From Bacteroidota bacterium (GTDB lineage Bacteria; Bacteroidota; Bacteroidia; Palsa-965), in contig VBWE01000013.1 in assembly GCA_006218065.1 (NCBI GenBank), positions 103,503-167,502 of the forward strand: a DNA stretch of 64,000 bases. Reading direction: 5' to 3'. The notes under the pieces were generated by a model. That model was not told the DNA's origin. It made no database searches and saw nothing but the letters and a program-made list of their open reading frames with translations. Shown piece after piece: positions 25,468 through 34,257 of the stretch (its first letter is position 1; each line of letters opens with the position of its first letter). The translations under genes were made by a program, and so were the position numbers.

Positions 25468-26886
25468 ATGTCACTCACAACTGCATCCATGAACTACCGC
25501 ATCGAAAAAGACACGATGGGCGAGGTGAAAGTGCCCGCCGACAAATACTGGGGCGCACAAACCGAGCGTTCACGCAATAATTTCCGCATCGGTCCCGAAG
25601 CCAGCATGCCGAAAGAGATTATCTATGCTTTCGCGTACCTGAAAAAAGCCGCCGCACATGCCAATCACGATCTCGGCGTGCTGCCTGCCGACAAACGCGA
25701 CCTGATCAGCCAGGTATGCGATGAAATCCTGGCAGGCAAGCTCGACGACCAGTTCCCGCTGGTGATCTGGCAAACGGGTTCGGGAACGCAGAGCAACATG
25801 AACGCGAATGAAGTGATCGCCTATCGCGGCCACGTGATCAGCGGCGGGCAACTCGGCGACGAGAAAAAAGCGCTGAACCCGAACGACGACGTAAATAAAT
25901 CGCAGTCGTCGAATGATACGTACCCGACGGCCATGCACATTGCGGCATACAAGCAGGCGACGGAGGTCACGCTGCCCGGTTTGAAGAAACTCCGCGATTC
26001 GCTGGCGAAAAAATCAAAAGCGTTTAATGAAATCGTGAAAACCGGCCGCACGCATTTCATGGACGCCACACCGCTCACGCTCGGGCAGGAATTCGGCGGT
26101 TACGTGCAGCAGATCGACAACAGTATACGCGCGATCAATAATGCACTTGGGATGGTGAGCGAACTGGCGCTCGGCGGAACAGCCGTCGGTACGGGACTGA
26201 ATACGCCGAAAGGGTACGACGTGCTCGTGGCGAAAAAGATCGCGGAATTCACCGGCCTTCCTTTTGTAACGGCTCCGAATAAATTCGAGGCGCTGGCTGC
26301 GCATGATGCGATGGTGGAACTTTCCGGCGCGCAGAAACGTGCGGCGGTAGCCCTGATGAAAATCGCGAACGATATCCGTATGCTCAGCTCCGGACCGCGC
26401 TGCGGGATCGGGGAGATCATTATCCCGGACAACGAACCGGGTTCGTCCATTATGCCCGGTAAAGTAAACCCGACGCAGCCGGAAGCGCTGACGATGGTTT
26501 GCGCGCAGGTGATGGGCAACGACGTGGCTGTTTCCATCGGCGGTTCGAACGGCCATTTCGAACTGAACGTTTTTAAACCGCTGATCGCCGCCAACGTACT
26601 GCAGAGCGGCCGCCTGCTGGGCGATGCCTGCGTTTCATTCACGGAGAAATGCGCCGACGGCATTGAGCCGAATTTGCCGGTATTGAAAAAGCACCTGGAA
26701 AATTCACTGATGCTCGTAACCGCGCTCAATACGCATATCGGTTATTACAAAGCCGCCGAAATCGCCAAGAAAGCGCACAAGGAAAACAAAACGCTGAAAG
26801 AAGCCGCCATCGAACTCGGTCACGTTACCGCCGAACAATTCGACCAATGGGTACGCCCGGAGGATATGGTGGGATCACTGAAATAA
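25468..26886 (+). CDS. fumC: Class II fumarate hydratase
   Basis: TCA-cycle enzyme that interconverts fumarate and malate; 472 residues from 25468, or 465 from the ATG at 25489 ([20 protein letters not shown]), where many homologues begin. Superfamily signature [16 protein letters not shown], active-site blocks [29 protein letters not shown] and [17 protein letters not shown] are all intact. Length is normal for FumC. It starts 5 bp after the TOPRIM-like gene, so the AT-rich pair was inserted immediately upstream and may now share its transcript. Repeat copy D begins 5 bp after its stop. Confidence 0.96.
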   Translation: MSLTTASMNYRIEKDTMGEVKVPADKYWGAQTERSRNNFRIGPEASMPKEIIYAFAYLKKAAAHANHDLGVLPADKRDLISQVCDEILAGKLDDQFPLVIWQTGSGTQSNMNANEVIAYRGHVISGGQLGDEKKALNPNDDVNKSQSSNDTYPTAMHIAAYKQATEVTLPGLKKLRDSLAKKSKAFNEIVKTGRTHFMDATPLTLGQEFGGYVQQIDNSIRAINNALGMVSELALGGTAVGTGLNTPKGYDVLVAKKIAEFTGLPFVTAPNKFEALAAHDAMVELSGAQKRAAVALMKIANDIRMLSSGPRCGIGEIIIPDNEPGSSIMPGKVNPTQPEALTMVCAQVMGNDVAVSIGGSNGHFELNVFKPLIAANVLQSGRLLGDACVSFTEKCADGIEPNLPVLKKHLENSLMLVTALNTHIGYYKAAEIAKKAHKENKTLKEAAIELGHVTAEQFDQWVRPEDMVGSLK

Positions 26887-26891
26887 GTTCT

Positions 26892-27168
26892 GTTTAAAGC
26901 TCTTCCGGAGCATACAGTACATCAAAGTCTCTTTTATCGTCGGAGCAGATTGTAATTAAGCGGCAGTCGGCAGCGGCAGCAGCAGTTGACGTAGTTCGCT
27001 TCGCATGTCGCCTGGATTTCCCGGGAACATGGCTGTAATACAAATGCTGCCACTGCCGATTGCCGCTGCCGACTGGATCTACTCCGACGTACAGCAACAG
27101 TTTTCCTGTAAAACGGCTCTGCGGACCTCGCTTCGCCGAAGCTACGCGAAGGCAGGGGAGTTTTAAAC
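26892..27168. repeat. Dispersed palindromic repeat, copy D (reverse orientation)
   Basis: GTTTAAAG at 26892; TTTTAAAC at 27161-27168. Its centre is inverted relative to copies B, C, F and G: read on the minus strand it gives ATTTGTATTACAGCCATGTT, then CCCGGGAAATCCAGG and CGACATGCGAAGCGAA. Arms: GCGGCAGTCGGCAGCGGCAG versus CTGCCACTGCCGATTGCCGC. The right end contains a nested hairpin (27130-27160) identical to one in copy E. The gap 26887-27228 is this repeat plus a promoter-like box. Confidence 0.9.
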
Positions 27169-27194
27169 AATATTTAATACTACCCGGGAGTTTG

Positions 27195-27202
27195 TATATT
27201 TG
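27195..27202 (+). promoter_or_regulatory. -7 box of the 27229 gene
   Basis: TATATTTG matches TAnnTTTG, 26 bp upstream of the ATG. The flanking CCCGGGA/TCCCGGG pair around it (27183-27216) could also form a hairpin. Confidence 0.45.
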
Positions 27203-27228
27203 ATAGACATCCCGGGCTTTTTATTTTA

Positions 27229-27834
27229 ATGTATATGAGACCCTTTTTTCTTTTGCTGTCGCTGATGATCTGTTTCACCGCGATGGCGCAGCGGCCCGGA
27301 GATACGACCAACTACCGCCGCGAGATTATTTACAAGGATAAACGTTTCCGCGTCTGGAACAACTGGATGACAGGCGGCGCGGGCGTCGGTTATAACACGA
27401 AGAATCCGCATATGCAGGCGGTTATCGGGCTGAATTTCAATTTCCATATCCGTGCGCGGTATTTCCGGTTGGGCGGTGCGCTGGCTGGCGATGACCTCGG
27501 TATCCGGAACGATTACCAGTTCCACGGCGCGTGGATTTTCCGGCGCAGCGATAACGAACGGTACCACTGGGCGCACATGGCCGGGCTTTCGTATTCCACG
27601 ATGTACGATTTTCTTTTTCCTTCGCCCATCGGCCCGGTTTATACCAATGATCCCGTGCAACGGGTGGGCCTTTACCTCGAATCGCAGCTGATACGGAAAA
27701 TTCTCTACGATGTGGGAATCGGGCTTTCGGCGTATGCGGATATCAATGCACACCGGCAGCTTTTCGGGCTGCGCGCCGATTTGTATTTCTCCGGAGCGTA
27801 TCGCGGGATGGCGAAGGGCGGGAAGAGGAAGTGA
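27229..27834 (+). CDS. Secreted hypothetical protein, possibly outer-membrane beta-barrel
   Basis: A 201-residue protein, not recognised. It has a Sec signal (MRPFFLLLSLMICFTAMAQ; ATG at 27229 or 27235). The mature part alternates aromatic and small residues in strand-like segments: NWMTGGAGVGYNTKNPHMQA, VIGLNFNFHIRARYFRLGG, VGIGLSAYADINAHRQLFGL. This suggests a small outer-membrane barrel, but without a terminal Phe signature. It stands alone between repeat D and the convergent manC gene. Confidence 0.65.
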   Translation: MYMRPFFLLLSLMICFTAMAQRPGDTTNYRREIIYKDKRFRVWNNWMTGGAGVGYNTKNPHMQAVIGLNFNFHIRARYFRLGGALAGDDLGIRNDYQFHGAWIFRRSDNERYHWAHMAGLSYSTMYDFLFPSPIGPVYTNDPVQRVGLYLESQLIRKILYDVGIGLSAYADINAHRQLFGLRADLYFSGAYRGMAKGGKRK

Positions 27835-27883
27835 GTAGATAAACCCAAATCAAGCGGTAGAAAATATTCAGGCAGCAGTTTTT

Positions 27884-28975
27884 TTAAACGTACTTCTCTC
27901 CCTTACTGATCTTCACATCATTCACAAAATTGCGGATCATCTGTTCATCCTGTTTTTTGCAGATGAGCAGGATATTGTCTGATTCTACGACGATATACCC
28001 GTCGAGTCCTTCGATCACTACCAGTTTGTCTTTCGGCACGTGCACGATGCAATTGGACGAATTGTACAGCATCACGTTTTTCCCTACGGTGGCATTCTGG
28101 TGATCGTCCTTTTTGATGTGCGTGTAAAGCGATCCCCAGGTGCCGAGGTCCGACCAGCCGATCAGGGACGAACGGACATAGACGTTGGTGGCTTTTTCCA
28201 TGACCGCGTAATCGATCGAAATATTTTTCACGCGGGAATAAGCGTCGCGGATAAATTCCGCTTCCCCGGATGTATTATACAGGTCTTTCCCTTCTTCAAA
28301 AATAGCGGCCATTTCAGGCTGGTGCAGCTCGAATGCCTTCAGCAGGCTTTGTGTGCTCCACACGAAGATGCCGGCGTTCCAGAGAAAATCGCCGCTCTGC
28401 AGGAAAAATTTCGCCTGGTCCAGCTCCGGTTTTTCAGCGAAGGTTTTCACTTTTTTGATTCGCTTGTCTTTTTCGGTTTTCTGCGGTTCGATGAACTGGA
28501 TGTACCCGTAACCCGTATCCGGGCGGGTCGGTTTGATACCGATGGTCAGCAGGCAGTCCTCGCCCGAAGCTTTCGTAAAGCAGGAACGGATCGCTTTATG
28601 GTACGTATCTTCTTTGGAGATCAGGTGATCGGAAGGCGCCACAAGCATCACCGCAGCCGGGTTCTTCCTGTGTATTTTCCACGCCGCATACGCGATACAG
28701 GGAGCCGTGTTTTTCCGCGCCGGCTCACTCACGATGTTGGCCACCGGCAGTTCCGGCAATTGCTCGCGTACAAGTGAAACGTACGTGTCGTTGGTAACGA
28801 CGTAAATATTTCCCGGAGGGCACAAACGAAGCGCACGATCGTAGGTTTGCTGCAGCAGCGTTCGCCCGGTTCCGAGCACATCGATGAATTGTTTCGGGTG
28901 CGCCGTGCGGCTCATCGGCCAGAAACGGCTGCCTACGCCGCCGGCCATAATTACGCAATAACGATTCTTATTCAT
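27884..28975 (-). CDS. manC: Mannose-1-phosphate guanylyltransferase
   Basis: A 363-residue nucleotidyltransferase that makes GDP-mannose from GTP and mannose-1-phosphate for surface polysaccharides and glycoproteins. The N-terminal signature MNKNRYCVIMAGGVGSRFWP is intact, with KQFIDVLGTGRTLLQQTYDR, SEPARKNTAPCIAYAA, APSDHLI, GYGYIQF and KVKTFAEKPELDQAKFFLQS. It is a single-domain form without a fused phosphomannose isomerase. It lies 30 bp after an aminotransferase gene on the same strand, probably in one transcript. Symbol by function; copies in Bacteroidota carry various names. Confidence 0.92.
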   Translation of the reverse strand: MNKNRYCVIMAGGVGSRFWPMSRTAHPKQFIDVLGTGRTLLQQTYDRALRLCPPGNIYVVTNDTYVSLVREQLPELPVANIVSEPARKNTAPCIAYAAWKIHRKNPAAVMLVAPSDHLISKEDTYHKAIRSCFTKASGEDCLLTIGIKPTRPDTGYGYIQFIEPQKTEKDKRIKKVKTFAEKPELDQAKFFLQSGDFLWNAGIFVWSTQSLLKAFELHQPEMAAIFEEGKDLYNTSGEAEFIRDAYSRVKNISIDYAVMEKATNVYVRSSLIGWSDLGTWGSLYTHIKKDDHQNATVGKNVMLYNSSNCIVHVPKDKLVVIEGLDGYIVVESDNILLICKKQDEQMIRNFVNDVKISKGEKYV

Positions 28976-29005
28976 CGGTAGCCTTGTGCTGAACCGTTTT
29001 ACAAA

Positions 29006-30304
29006 TCAGGATAATTTTTTCAGTGCAGTTTCAAGGCTGCTCATGATGGTGTCGATCTCTTCTACACGGCAGGTACCCACGGAGAGCCGGTACCAGGAAG
29101 AATCGTGCGATGAACCGAATGCGTAAAAAGGTACGATGGCGATTTTCGCTTCGTCGAGAATATAGCGCGTAACGTCTTTGGTGGTTTCGAGTACCCGGCC
29201 ATCTGCCGTTTTCATCCCGTGCAGGTTGAATTGCACGGTGAGGTAAATCGCGGCCTGCGGTGCGATGGAATCCACGCGAAATCCCTGCGCTTTCAGCGAC
29301 TGGAACCCGTTGTGAATGGCTTCGAGCCGGCAGCTCACTTCTTTTTTCATGTGCGCGATGAACGCATCGTATTCGTCCAGGTCGGAAAGATACTGCGCTG
29401 TGGCCACCTGTTCCGCTTTCGGAGCCCAGGCGCCTACGTGCGAAAGGATGGATTTCATTTTGTCGATGATGTCTTTCGGACCCATGGACCAGCCCACGCG
29501 CACGCCGGTTGCCGCCAGCGATTTGGAAATGCCGTCCACAAACACGGTGTAGGGACGCATCGCCGGACGCAGCGAAACAGGATCGTAATGTTTTGTTTCA
29601 CCGAACGTGAGGGCCCAGTAAATCTGGTCGTACAGCAGGTAAAGCGGTTTCTGCCCGGAAATGCTGCGGCGTTCGTTTTCGGCAAGAATCAGGTCGCAGA
29701 TCGCTTCGAGATCGTTTTTGGTAAAGGTGGTGCCTGTGGGATTCAGCGGCGAGCAGAGCGAAACCATGGCCACTTCCGAAAGATGCGGCTTCAGTTCGTC
29801 GGCCGTCGGCATAAATTTATTTTCCGGGCGGGTTTCAATAAAAACCTGGTTCGAATAATCGCCGGTGGTCAGGTGCGTATAGTGGTTGTTGTTCCAGGAC
29901 GGAACCGGGAACATTACTTTTTCGCCCGGATCGACCAGTGTGCGGTAAATGGAATAGATGACGGGACGTGCACCGCCGGCGATGAGAATTTCCTCCGGTT
30001 TATAATCGAGTCCCTGGCGTTCGCGGATCAGCGTGCTGACGGCTTTGCGCAGGTCGGCCATACCGTCGGCTGCGGGATAGTTCGTTTCATCGTTGGCGTA
30101 TGCATCCACGATGGCCTGTTTCAGCTTCGCCGGGATCGGGAATATCTTCGGGTTAAAATCGCCGATAGTGAAATTGTAAATTTTCTCTCCGTTCCGGATC
30201 TTCTCATTCACTTCGCCAGCCAGCTTGATGATTTCCGAACCGATGAGCGATTCGGCCATCCGGGCTGCTGTCAGTGCGCGGGCCTGGGCCATAGTAGTGG
30301 ACAT
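29006..30304 (-). CDS. PLP-dependent class I/II aminotransferase
   Basis: A 432-residue fold-type I aminotransferase. Landmarks: NFTIGDFNPKIFPIPAKLKQ, NYPAADGMADLRKAV, AGGARPVIYSIYRTLVDPGE, SPLNPTGTTFTKNDLEAICD, YDQIYWALTFG, and the PLP-lysine region VDGISKSLAATGVRVGWSMG. It resembles aspartate/aromatic aminotransferases of subgroup I-gamma. The substrate cannot be fixed from sequence; aspartate or an aromatic amino acid is likely. The start MSTTMAQARALTAARMAES has a second possible Met at residue 5. A TATCTTTA box lies 44 bp upstream. Confidence 0.88.
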   Translation of the reverse strand: MSTTMAQARALTAARMAESLIGSEIIKLAGEVNEKIRNGEKIYNFTIGDFNPKIFPIPAKLKQAIVDAYANDETNYPAADGMADLRKAVSTLIRERQGLDYKPEEILIAGGARPVIYSIYRTLVDPGEKVMFPVPSWNNNHYTHLTTGDYSNQVFIETRPENKFMPTADELKPHLSEVAMVSLCSPLNPTGTTFTKNDLEAICDLILAENERRSISGQKPLYLLYDQIYWALTFGETKHYDPVSLRPAMRPYTVFVDGISKSLAATGVRVGWSMGPKDIIDKMKSILSHVGAWAPKAEQVATAQYLSDLDEYDAFIAHMKKEVSCRLEAIHNGFQSLKAQGFRVDSIAPQAAIYLTVQFNLHGMKTADGRVLETTKDVTRYILDEAKIAIVPFYAFGSSHDSSWYRLSVGTCRVEEIDTIMSSLETALKKLS

Positions 30305-30347
30305 ACTAAGTGTGTTGTGCTGTTTTTGCAGTGAAAAATTGTGTGCT

Positions 30348-30355
30348 TAAAGATA
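30348..30355 (-). promoter_or_regulatory. Probable -7 box of the aminotransferase gene
   Basis: TATCTTTA on the minus strand, one mismatch from TAnnTTTG, upstream of 30304. Confidence 0.4.
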
Positions 30356-30410
30356 CTAAAAACAGGTACAGCATGGTAGTTTTAATCCAAATCAAACCGG
30401 GGCCGGGGAT

Positions 30411-30598
30411 TCAGCAGCAGCAGCAGTTTTGTTTAAGCAAGGAGCAGGAGGATATTGACGACATTCGTGTAATTTCAAAACTGCTGCTGCCGACTGCCGC
30501 TGAAGTACAATTCACTCCGAAGATGAAAAGTCTTTGATATAATACGTTCTCCGAACCTTGCTTCGCCGAAGCTACGCGAAGGCAGGGGAGTTTTAAAC
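30411..30598. repeat. Dispersed palindromic repeat, copy E (degenerate)
   Basis: CAGCAGCAGCAGCAG (30411-30426) faces CTGCTGCTGCCGACTGCCGC (30481-30500); the centre no longer matches the family. The right part keeps ATTCACTCCGAAG and a 39-nt stretch (30560-30598) identical to copy D, with the hairpin GCTTCGCCGAAGCTACGCGA and ending TTTTAAAC. No clear GTTTAAAA is seen on the left. The end overlaps the last two codons of the SprT-like gene. The gap 30305-30592 holds this repeat and the aminotransferase promoter. Confidence 0.7.
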
Positions 30599-31240
30599 GG
30601 ACTCCCGGGCGACTACCGGCTGCATTTCTGCCGGTATAACTTCACTCAGCGGGCTGAACAGGTAATCGCGGCCGGTTTCCAGTTCCTTGCACGCGATCCG
30701 GCTGCGGCGTTTCGCACCTTTCACGAAACGGCGGTTTTTACCGAAAATAAAAACGGCATGCACCGGCAGTATTTCCAGCAAAACCACGCCTGTTTTTTCA
30801 TCGTAGCGGCGCAGCACGCGCGTGAGCTGCTCGTCGGAACAACTCGATGCTCCCGGGTCCTGCATGTATCCTATAATGGCCGTGCGCACATCGTCGGGAA
30901 AAATCTGCAGGCGCATCATCGGGCGCATCAGCTCTTTGAACGATTCTTTCCATTCGGGACCGTGCGGTTTTACATTGTTCCGGTGCCTTTCCCAGCAAAG
31001 CAGGTGTGCGATCTCGTGCACGAGCGTGATCAGGAACGCGTATTTGTTCAGGTCGTTGTTGATCGTGATCTGGTGGTTGGTTCCCGGCAGGGGCGGACGG
31101 TAATCGCCGTATTTGGTGCTGCGCGATTTTTTGATCTTCAGCTTGAAATTGAAATGATAAATCCATTCCGAAATAACGGGCACGGCCGGTTCGGGAATGT
31201 ATTTGCTGAGAATGGATTGATTGCGCGTGACCTGGTTCAC
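30593..31240 (-). CDS. SprT-like domain protein
   Basis: A 215-residue protein with a SprT-like zinc-protease fold in its N-terminal half: HEIAH at residues 75-79 in LITLVHEIAHLLCWERH, followed by KPHGPEWKESFKELM at 91-105, the usual HG-x-EWK block. The C-terminal half is basic (FGKNRRFVKGAKRRSRIACK) and may bind nucleic acid. Eukaryotic SPRTN relatives cleave DNA-protein crosslinks; the bacterial function is poorly known. The last codon (GTT) and the stop codon TAA belong to the GTTTAAAA end of repeat copy E, so the original C-terminus may have been slightly different. Confidence 0.85.
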   Translation of the reverse strand: MNQVTRNQSILSKYIPEPAVPVISEWIYHFNFKLKIKKSRSTKYGDYRPPLPGTNHQITINNDLNKYAFLITLVHEIAHLLCWERHRNNVKPHGPEWKESFKELMRPMMRLQIFPDDVRTAIIGYMQDPGASSCSDEQLTRVLRRYDEKTGVVLLEILPVHAVFIFGKNRRFVKGAKRRSRIACKELETGRDYLFSPLSEVIPAEMQPVVARESV

Positions 31241-31301
31241 GGAGCCAAATTTCGGAAAAGGAAGTTTCGGGAAATACTGCCGGGAAGAATAAGTATCAAC
31301 G

Positions 31302-33413
31302 CTATTTCAACAACTGGTAGGTTACAAAACTCGCGAAATAGGCCAGGCCGCCCATGTAAAGAAATTGTATGACGGGCCATTTCCAGCCCTTGGTTTCGCG
31401 GCGCACCACGGCGATCGTGCTCATGCACTGCAGGGCGAAAGCGTAAAAGATCAGCAGGGAAAAACCGGTTGCCGCAGTATATACTTTCTGCCCGGTTCGC
31501 GGATCGGTCTGGCTCCGCATGCGTTCGCGGATCGGGCGCATATCGTTTTCGCTGCCCGCGCCGTAAATCGTAGCCATCGTTCCCACGAAAACTTCGCGCG
31601 CGGCAAACGAAGTGATCAGCGAGATCCCGATTTTCCAGTCGTAGCCCAGCGGGCGGATCACCGGCTCGATGGTTTTTCCCAAACGGCCCGCGTACGAAGT
31701 TTCCAGTTTTTCGGATGCGATGTGCGCCTGTTTTTCTTCCTCCGGCAATGATGATGTCGCATACTTCCGTTCCACCTGCCGGAAACTGTCGCCGGGCGCA
31801 TGCGATACGAGCACCCAGAGCACGATGGAAATGGCGATGATGACTTTGCCCGCATCAAAAAGAAACACTTTTACTTTTTCGTAGATGGTGAGGAAAACCG
31901 TTTTCCACTGTGGCATGCGGTACACCGGGAGCTCCATGATGAAAAAACTTTTTTCCCGCGCTTTGACGAGCCATTTCAGCACCAGCGCGGAAATCAACGC
32001 CGTGAAAAATCCGAGTACGTAAAGCGCCATCATCGCCAGCCCCTGGTACGTGAAAATGCCGAGGAAAGGTTTGTCGGGAATGGTGAGCGCAACCAGCAGC
32101 GTATAAACCGGCAGGCGCGCCGAACAGCTCATGAGCGGCGTAATGAAAATGGTGATCAGTCTTTCTTTCCAGCTCGTGATCGTACGTGTACTCATGATGG
32201 CCGGAACCGCGCAGGCCATGCCGCCAATCAGCGGGATCACCGATCGCCCGTTCAGCCCGAAACGCCGCATCAGTTTATCCATGATGAAACTCACGCGCGC
32301 CATGTACCCGGTATCTTCGAGTATGGCGATGAACATGAAAAGCAAAGCGATCTGAGGAATAAAAACAAGCACGCCGCTCAGCCCCGCCAGCAGACCGTTT
32401 ACGAGCAGATCGGTCAGTTCGCCTTGTGGCAAAGTCTGTACGCACCAGGTTCCGAGCGCTGAAAATCCCTGCTCGATCCAGTCCATCGGGTACGTGGCCA
32501 GCGAAAAAATCGATTGGAAAATGAGCAACAAGATGACGATGAAAAAAATATATCCCCAGAATTTATGCGTGAGCACCCGGTCGATTTTCCGGGTCATTTC
32601 CGAAGAGCCCGGGCTGATGCCGCTGCATGCGCGGACCAGTTCGCCGATAAACGCGTAGCGGAGCATGCTCTCTTCCGACTGCGCGCGTATGCTGTTGAAT
32701 TTCTGTGCGGCAAGAATTTTTTTCGCTTCCTCGTCGCCGCCTTTTCGCATCACCCGCTGCGCATAATGCAGGAGCCGGTAAAGCGGAAAGTTTTTACCCG
32801 ATGCCCGCAGCGCGTTGATGGCGTCGGATTCGATTTCGCTGAGGCCGATGGTATGAACGGAAGACGGTTCGAGGTCCTTTACGATCAACTGTTCCAGGGC
32901 TTCTATGCCGGTTCCTTCGCGGGCGCTTACTTCGACTACGGGAATGCCGAGCCGTTCCGATAATTTCTGCGTATCGATCTGCTGGCCGCTTTTTTTCAGC
33001 TCGTCGATCATGTTCAGCGCCAGGATGGAAGGCATCCCGAGATCGATGATCTGCGTAGCGATAAAAAGACAGCGTTTCAGGTTGGTCGCATCGGCCACGA
33101 TAATCACCAGGTCGGGATGATCCGGGTTGTCCGGGTCGCTGAGCACTTCGCAGGCCACTTCCTCGTCGATCGATTTCGGGTAAAGGCTGTACGTTCCGGG
33201 AAGATCGATGTATTCGGCTTCGATAGTTTTCCCGTTTTTTTTCAGGCGTGCCGAGCCGGTTTTTTTGTCGACTGTAACGCCGGGGAAATTGCCGGTTTTC
33301 TGGTTCAGCCCGGTCAGCGCGTTGAATAAAGTGGATTTTCCGCAGTTCGGTTTTCCGGCAAGAGCTACTTTGAGATGCCTGGTGGAAGAATTTGTTTCAG
33401 CAACAGTGGACAT
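31302..33413 (-). CDS. feoB: Ferrous iron transport protein B
   Basis: A 703-residue inner-membrane Fe2+ transporter. The ATG at 33411-33413 (MSTVAETNSSTRHLKVALAG) is preferred; a longer frame would run over the end of feoA. The GTPase domain has G1 GKPNCGKST at about 20-28, G2 region GNFPGVTVDKKTG, G3 DLPGTYSL and G4 NMIDE. The membrane part contains the two gate regions (GLLAGLSGVLVFIPQIALLF; GYMARVSFIMDKLMRRFGL; GGMACAVPAIMSTRTI; SFAAREVFVGTMATIYG). Length is normal. It lies 23 bp downstream of feoA in one operon. Confidence 0.96.
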   Translation of the reverse strand: MSTVAETNSSTRHLKVALAGKPNCGKSTLFNALTGLNQKTGNFPGVTVDKKTGSARLKKNGKTIEAEYIDLPGTYSLYPKSIDEEVACEVLSDPDNPDHPDLVIIVADATNLKRCLFIATQIIDLGMPSILALNMIDELKKSGQQIDTQKLSERLGIPVVEVSAREGTGIEALEQLIVKDLEPSSVHTIGLSEIESDAINALRASGKNFPLYRLLHYAQRVMRKGGDEEAKKILAAQKFNSIRAQSEESMLRYAFIGELVRACSGISPGSSEMTRKIDRVLTHKFWGYIFFIVILLLIFQSIFSLATYPMDWIEQGFSALGTWCVQTLPQGELTDLLVNGLLAGLSGVLVFIPQIALLFMFIAILEDTGYMARVSFIMDKLMRRFGLNGRSVIPLIGGMACAVPAIMSTRTITSWKERLITIFITPLMSCSARLPVYTLLVALTIPDKPFLGIFTYQGLAMMALYVLGFFTALISALVLKWLVKAREKSFFIMELPVYRMPQWKTVFLTIYEKVKVFLFDAGKVIIAISIVLWVLVSHAPGDSFRQVERKYATSSLPEEEKQAHIASEKLETSYAGRLGKTIEPVIRPLGYDWKIGISLITSFAAREVFVGTMATIYGAGSENDMRPIRERMRSQTDPRTGQKVYTAATGFSLLIFYAFALQCMSTIAVVRRETKGWKWPVIQFLYMGGLAYFASFVTYQLLK

Positions 33414-33436
33414 AGGCAGGTGCGGAAAAATGCACC

Positions 33437-33679
33437 TTAGTTCAGGGTGCGACGGATGCGGACGGTTGAAGCTTCGGCCAAACGCATGCTGAGCAGGGAA
33501 CCGGAAACCTGGATGGCGATCGGATCGCCCAGCGGCGCGATCTTCTCCAGTATCACCGCTTCGCCGGGAACACAACCCATATCGAGCAGCCGGAGCGACA
33601 TGTCATCGTTGCCAACCGATTCAATCACAGCAGTTTCGCCGAATTGGAGGTTGTCAAGTGTATCGTAAACTGGCGCCAT
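33437..33679 (-). CDS. feoA: Ferrous iron transport protein A
   Basis: An 80-residue SH3-like protein that supports FeoB. The FeoA pattern is clear: GETAVIESVGNDDMSLRLLD, MGCVPGEAVILEKIAPLGDP, IAIQVSGSLLSMRLAEASTV. It is encoded just upstream of feoB. A TAACTTTG box on the minus strand lies 37 bp upstream. The start MAPVYDTLDNL is the only good in-frame Met. Confidence 0.95.
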   Translation of the reverse strand: MAPVYDTLDNLQFGETAVIESVGNDDMSLRLLDMGCVPGEAVILEKIAPLGDPIAIQVSGSLLSMRLAEASTVRIRRTLN

Positions 33680-33715
33680 ATAGGGATGTGATACTGTAAT
33701 ACCGTTTGGTTAGGA

Positions 33716-33723
33716 CAAAGTTA
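33716..33723 (-). promoter_or_regulatory. -7 box of feoAB
   Basis: TAACTTTG on the minus strand matches TAnnTTTG, 37 bp upstream of the feoA start. No iron-box (Fur) palindrome was recognised. Confidence 0.45.
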
Positions 33724-33811
33724 AGGTATTCCTACTGGCGCGGGTGGGAAAGGAGATACCCAAAAGAGGGTATTTTGAAAAGTAACGGGAGCAGCGATTT
33801 TTAGAAATTCT

Positions 33812-33949
33812 CTACTTCTTGGGCTTGCTGCGGAAAGCGGGGCAATCACCGCAATGGTTTTTCTTCTTGAAGAGAAAACAGCCGGTGGCACTTGTCGATA
33901 CGACAACAGCGAGGAGAAAAACGGCGAGAAAACTGCGGAAATTTTTCAT
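33812..33949 (-). CDS. Small Cys-rich putative lipoprotein (45 aa)
   Basis: The reading is MKNFRSFLAVFLLAVVVSTS then ATGCFLFKKK and NHCGDCPAFRSKPKK. A hydrophobic signal ends in ATGC, a plausible lipobox, leaving a mature peptide of about 22 residues with a CxxC pair in a HCGDCPAF motif. It lies upstream of feoA on the same strand and has a paralogue just before it. It resembles in size and context the FeoB-associated Cys-rich proteins of Bacteroidota, but those are usually membrane anchored. Binding of iron or thiol redox is only a suggestion. Confidence 0.65.
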   Translation of the reverse strand: MKNFRSFLAVFLLAVVVSTSATGCFLFKKKNHCGDCPAFRSKPKK

Positions 33950-34023
33950 GTTTTGTTCTTCTGTCTTTCAAAGATAGTGCCGGAAATCCGTTTTTCCAAG
34001 CATGCGTCCGGTTGCCGGACCCT

Positions 34024-34176
34024 TTAATGAAACTCGGGGCAGGTAGTGCATTTGTTGATATGCCTCTTTTTGTTTTGTTTCTTCCCCGTTCCATGCTTGC
34101 AGGATTCACAACCGGGCAGGATAAAAACCAGTGCCAGTATGGTCAGCCAAAGCGATATGTTTTTTCTGCGGATCAT
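34024..34176 (-). CDS. Small Cys-rich putative lipoprotein (50 aa)
   Basis: The start at 34174-34176 gives MIRRKNISLWLTILALVFIL followed by PGCESCKHGTG, basic KKQNKKRHIN and KCTTCPEFH. The lipobox candidate is LPGC at position 23. The C-terminal CTTCPEF echoes HCGDCPAF of the next small gene, so the two look like distant paralogues. An alternative upstream Met would add 12 residues. It precedes feoAB on the minus strand and is divergent from mlaE. Not a recognised family. Confidence 0.6.
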   Translation of the reverse strand: MIRRKNISLWLTILALVFILPGCESCKHGTGKKQNKKRHINKCTTCPEFH

Positions 34177-34257
34177 TACGGAAGCGGGATTTATTACTAC
34201 TAAAGATAGCAAAAGCAGCGGAAACCCTGAAAAAGAGTAATTTTAGCTCCTCAATAA

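Noticed and set aside
26892..27168. Repeat family considered as a retron ncRNA or as simple bidirectional terminators
   Set aside because: No reverse transcriptase is in the window, and several copies lie between divergent genes where a terminator is not expected. The ends also lack a GC stem directly followed by a T run.
27183..27216. CCCGGGA/TCCCGGG as a terminator after repeat D
   Set aside because: The 20-nt loop contains a good TATATTTG promoter box for the next gene and the stem is only 7 bp; a promoter reading is preferred, though both remain possible.
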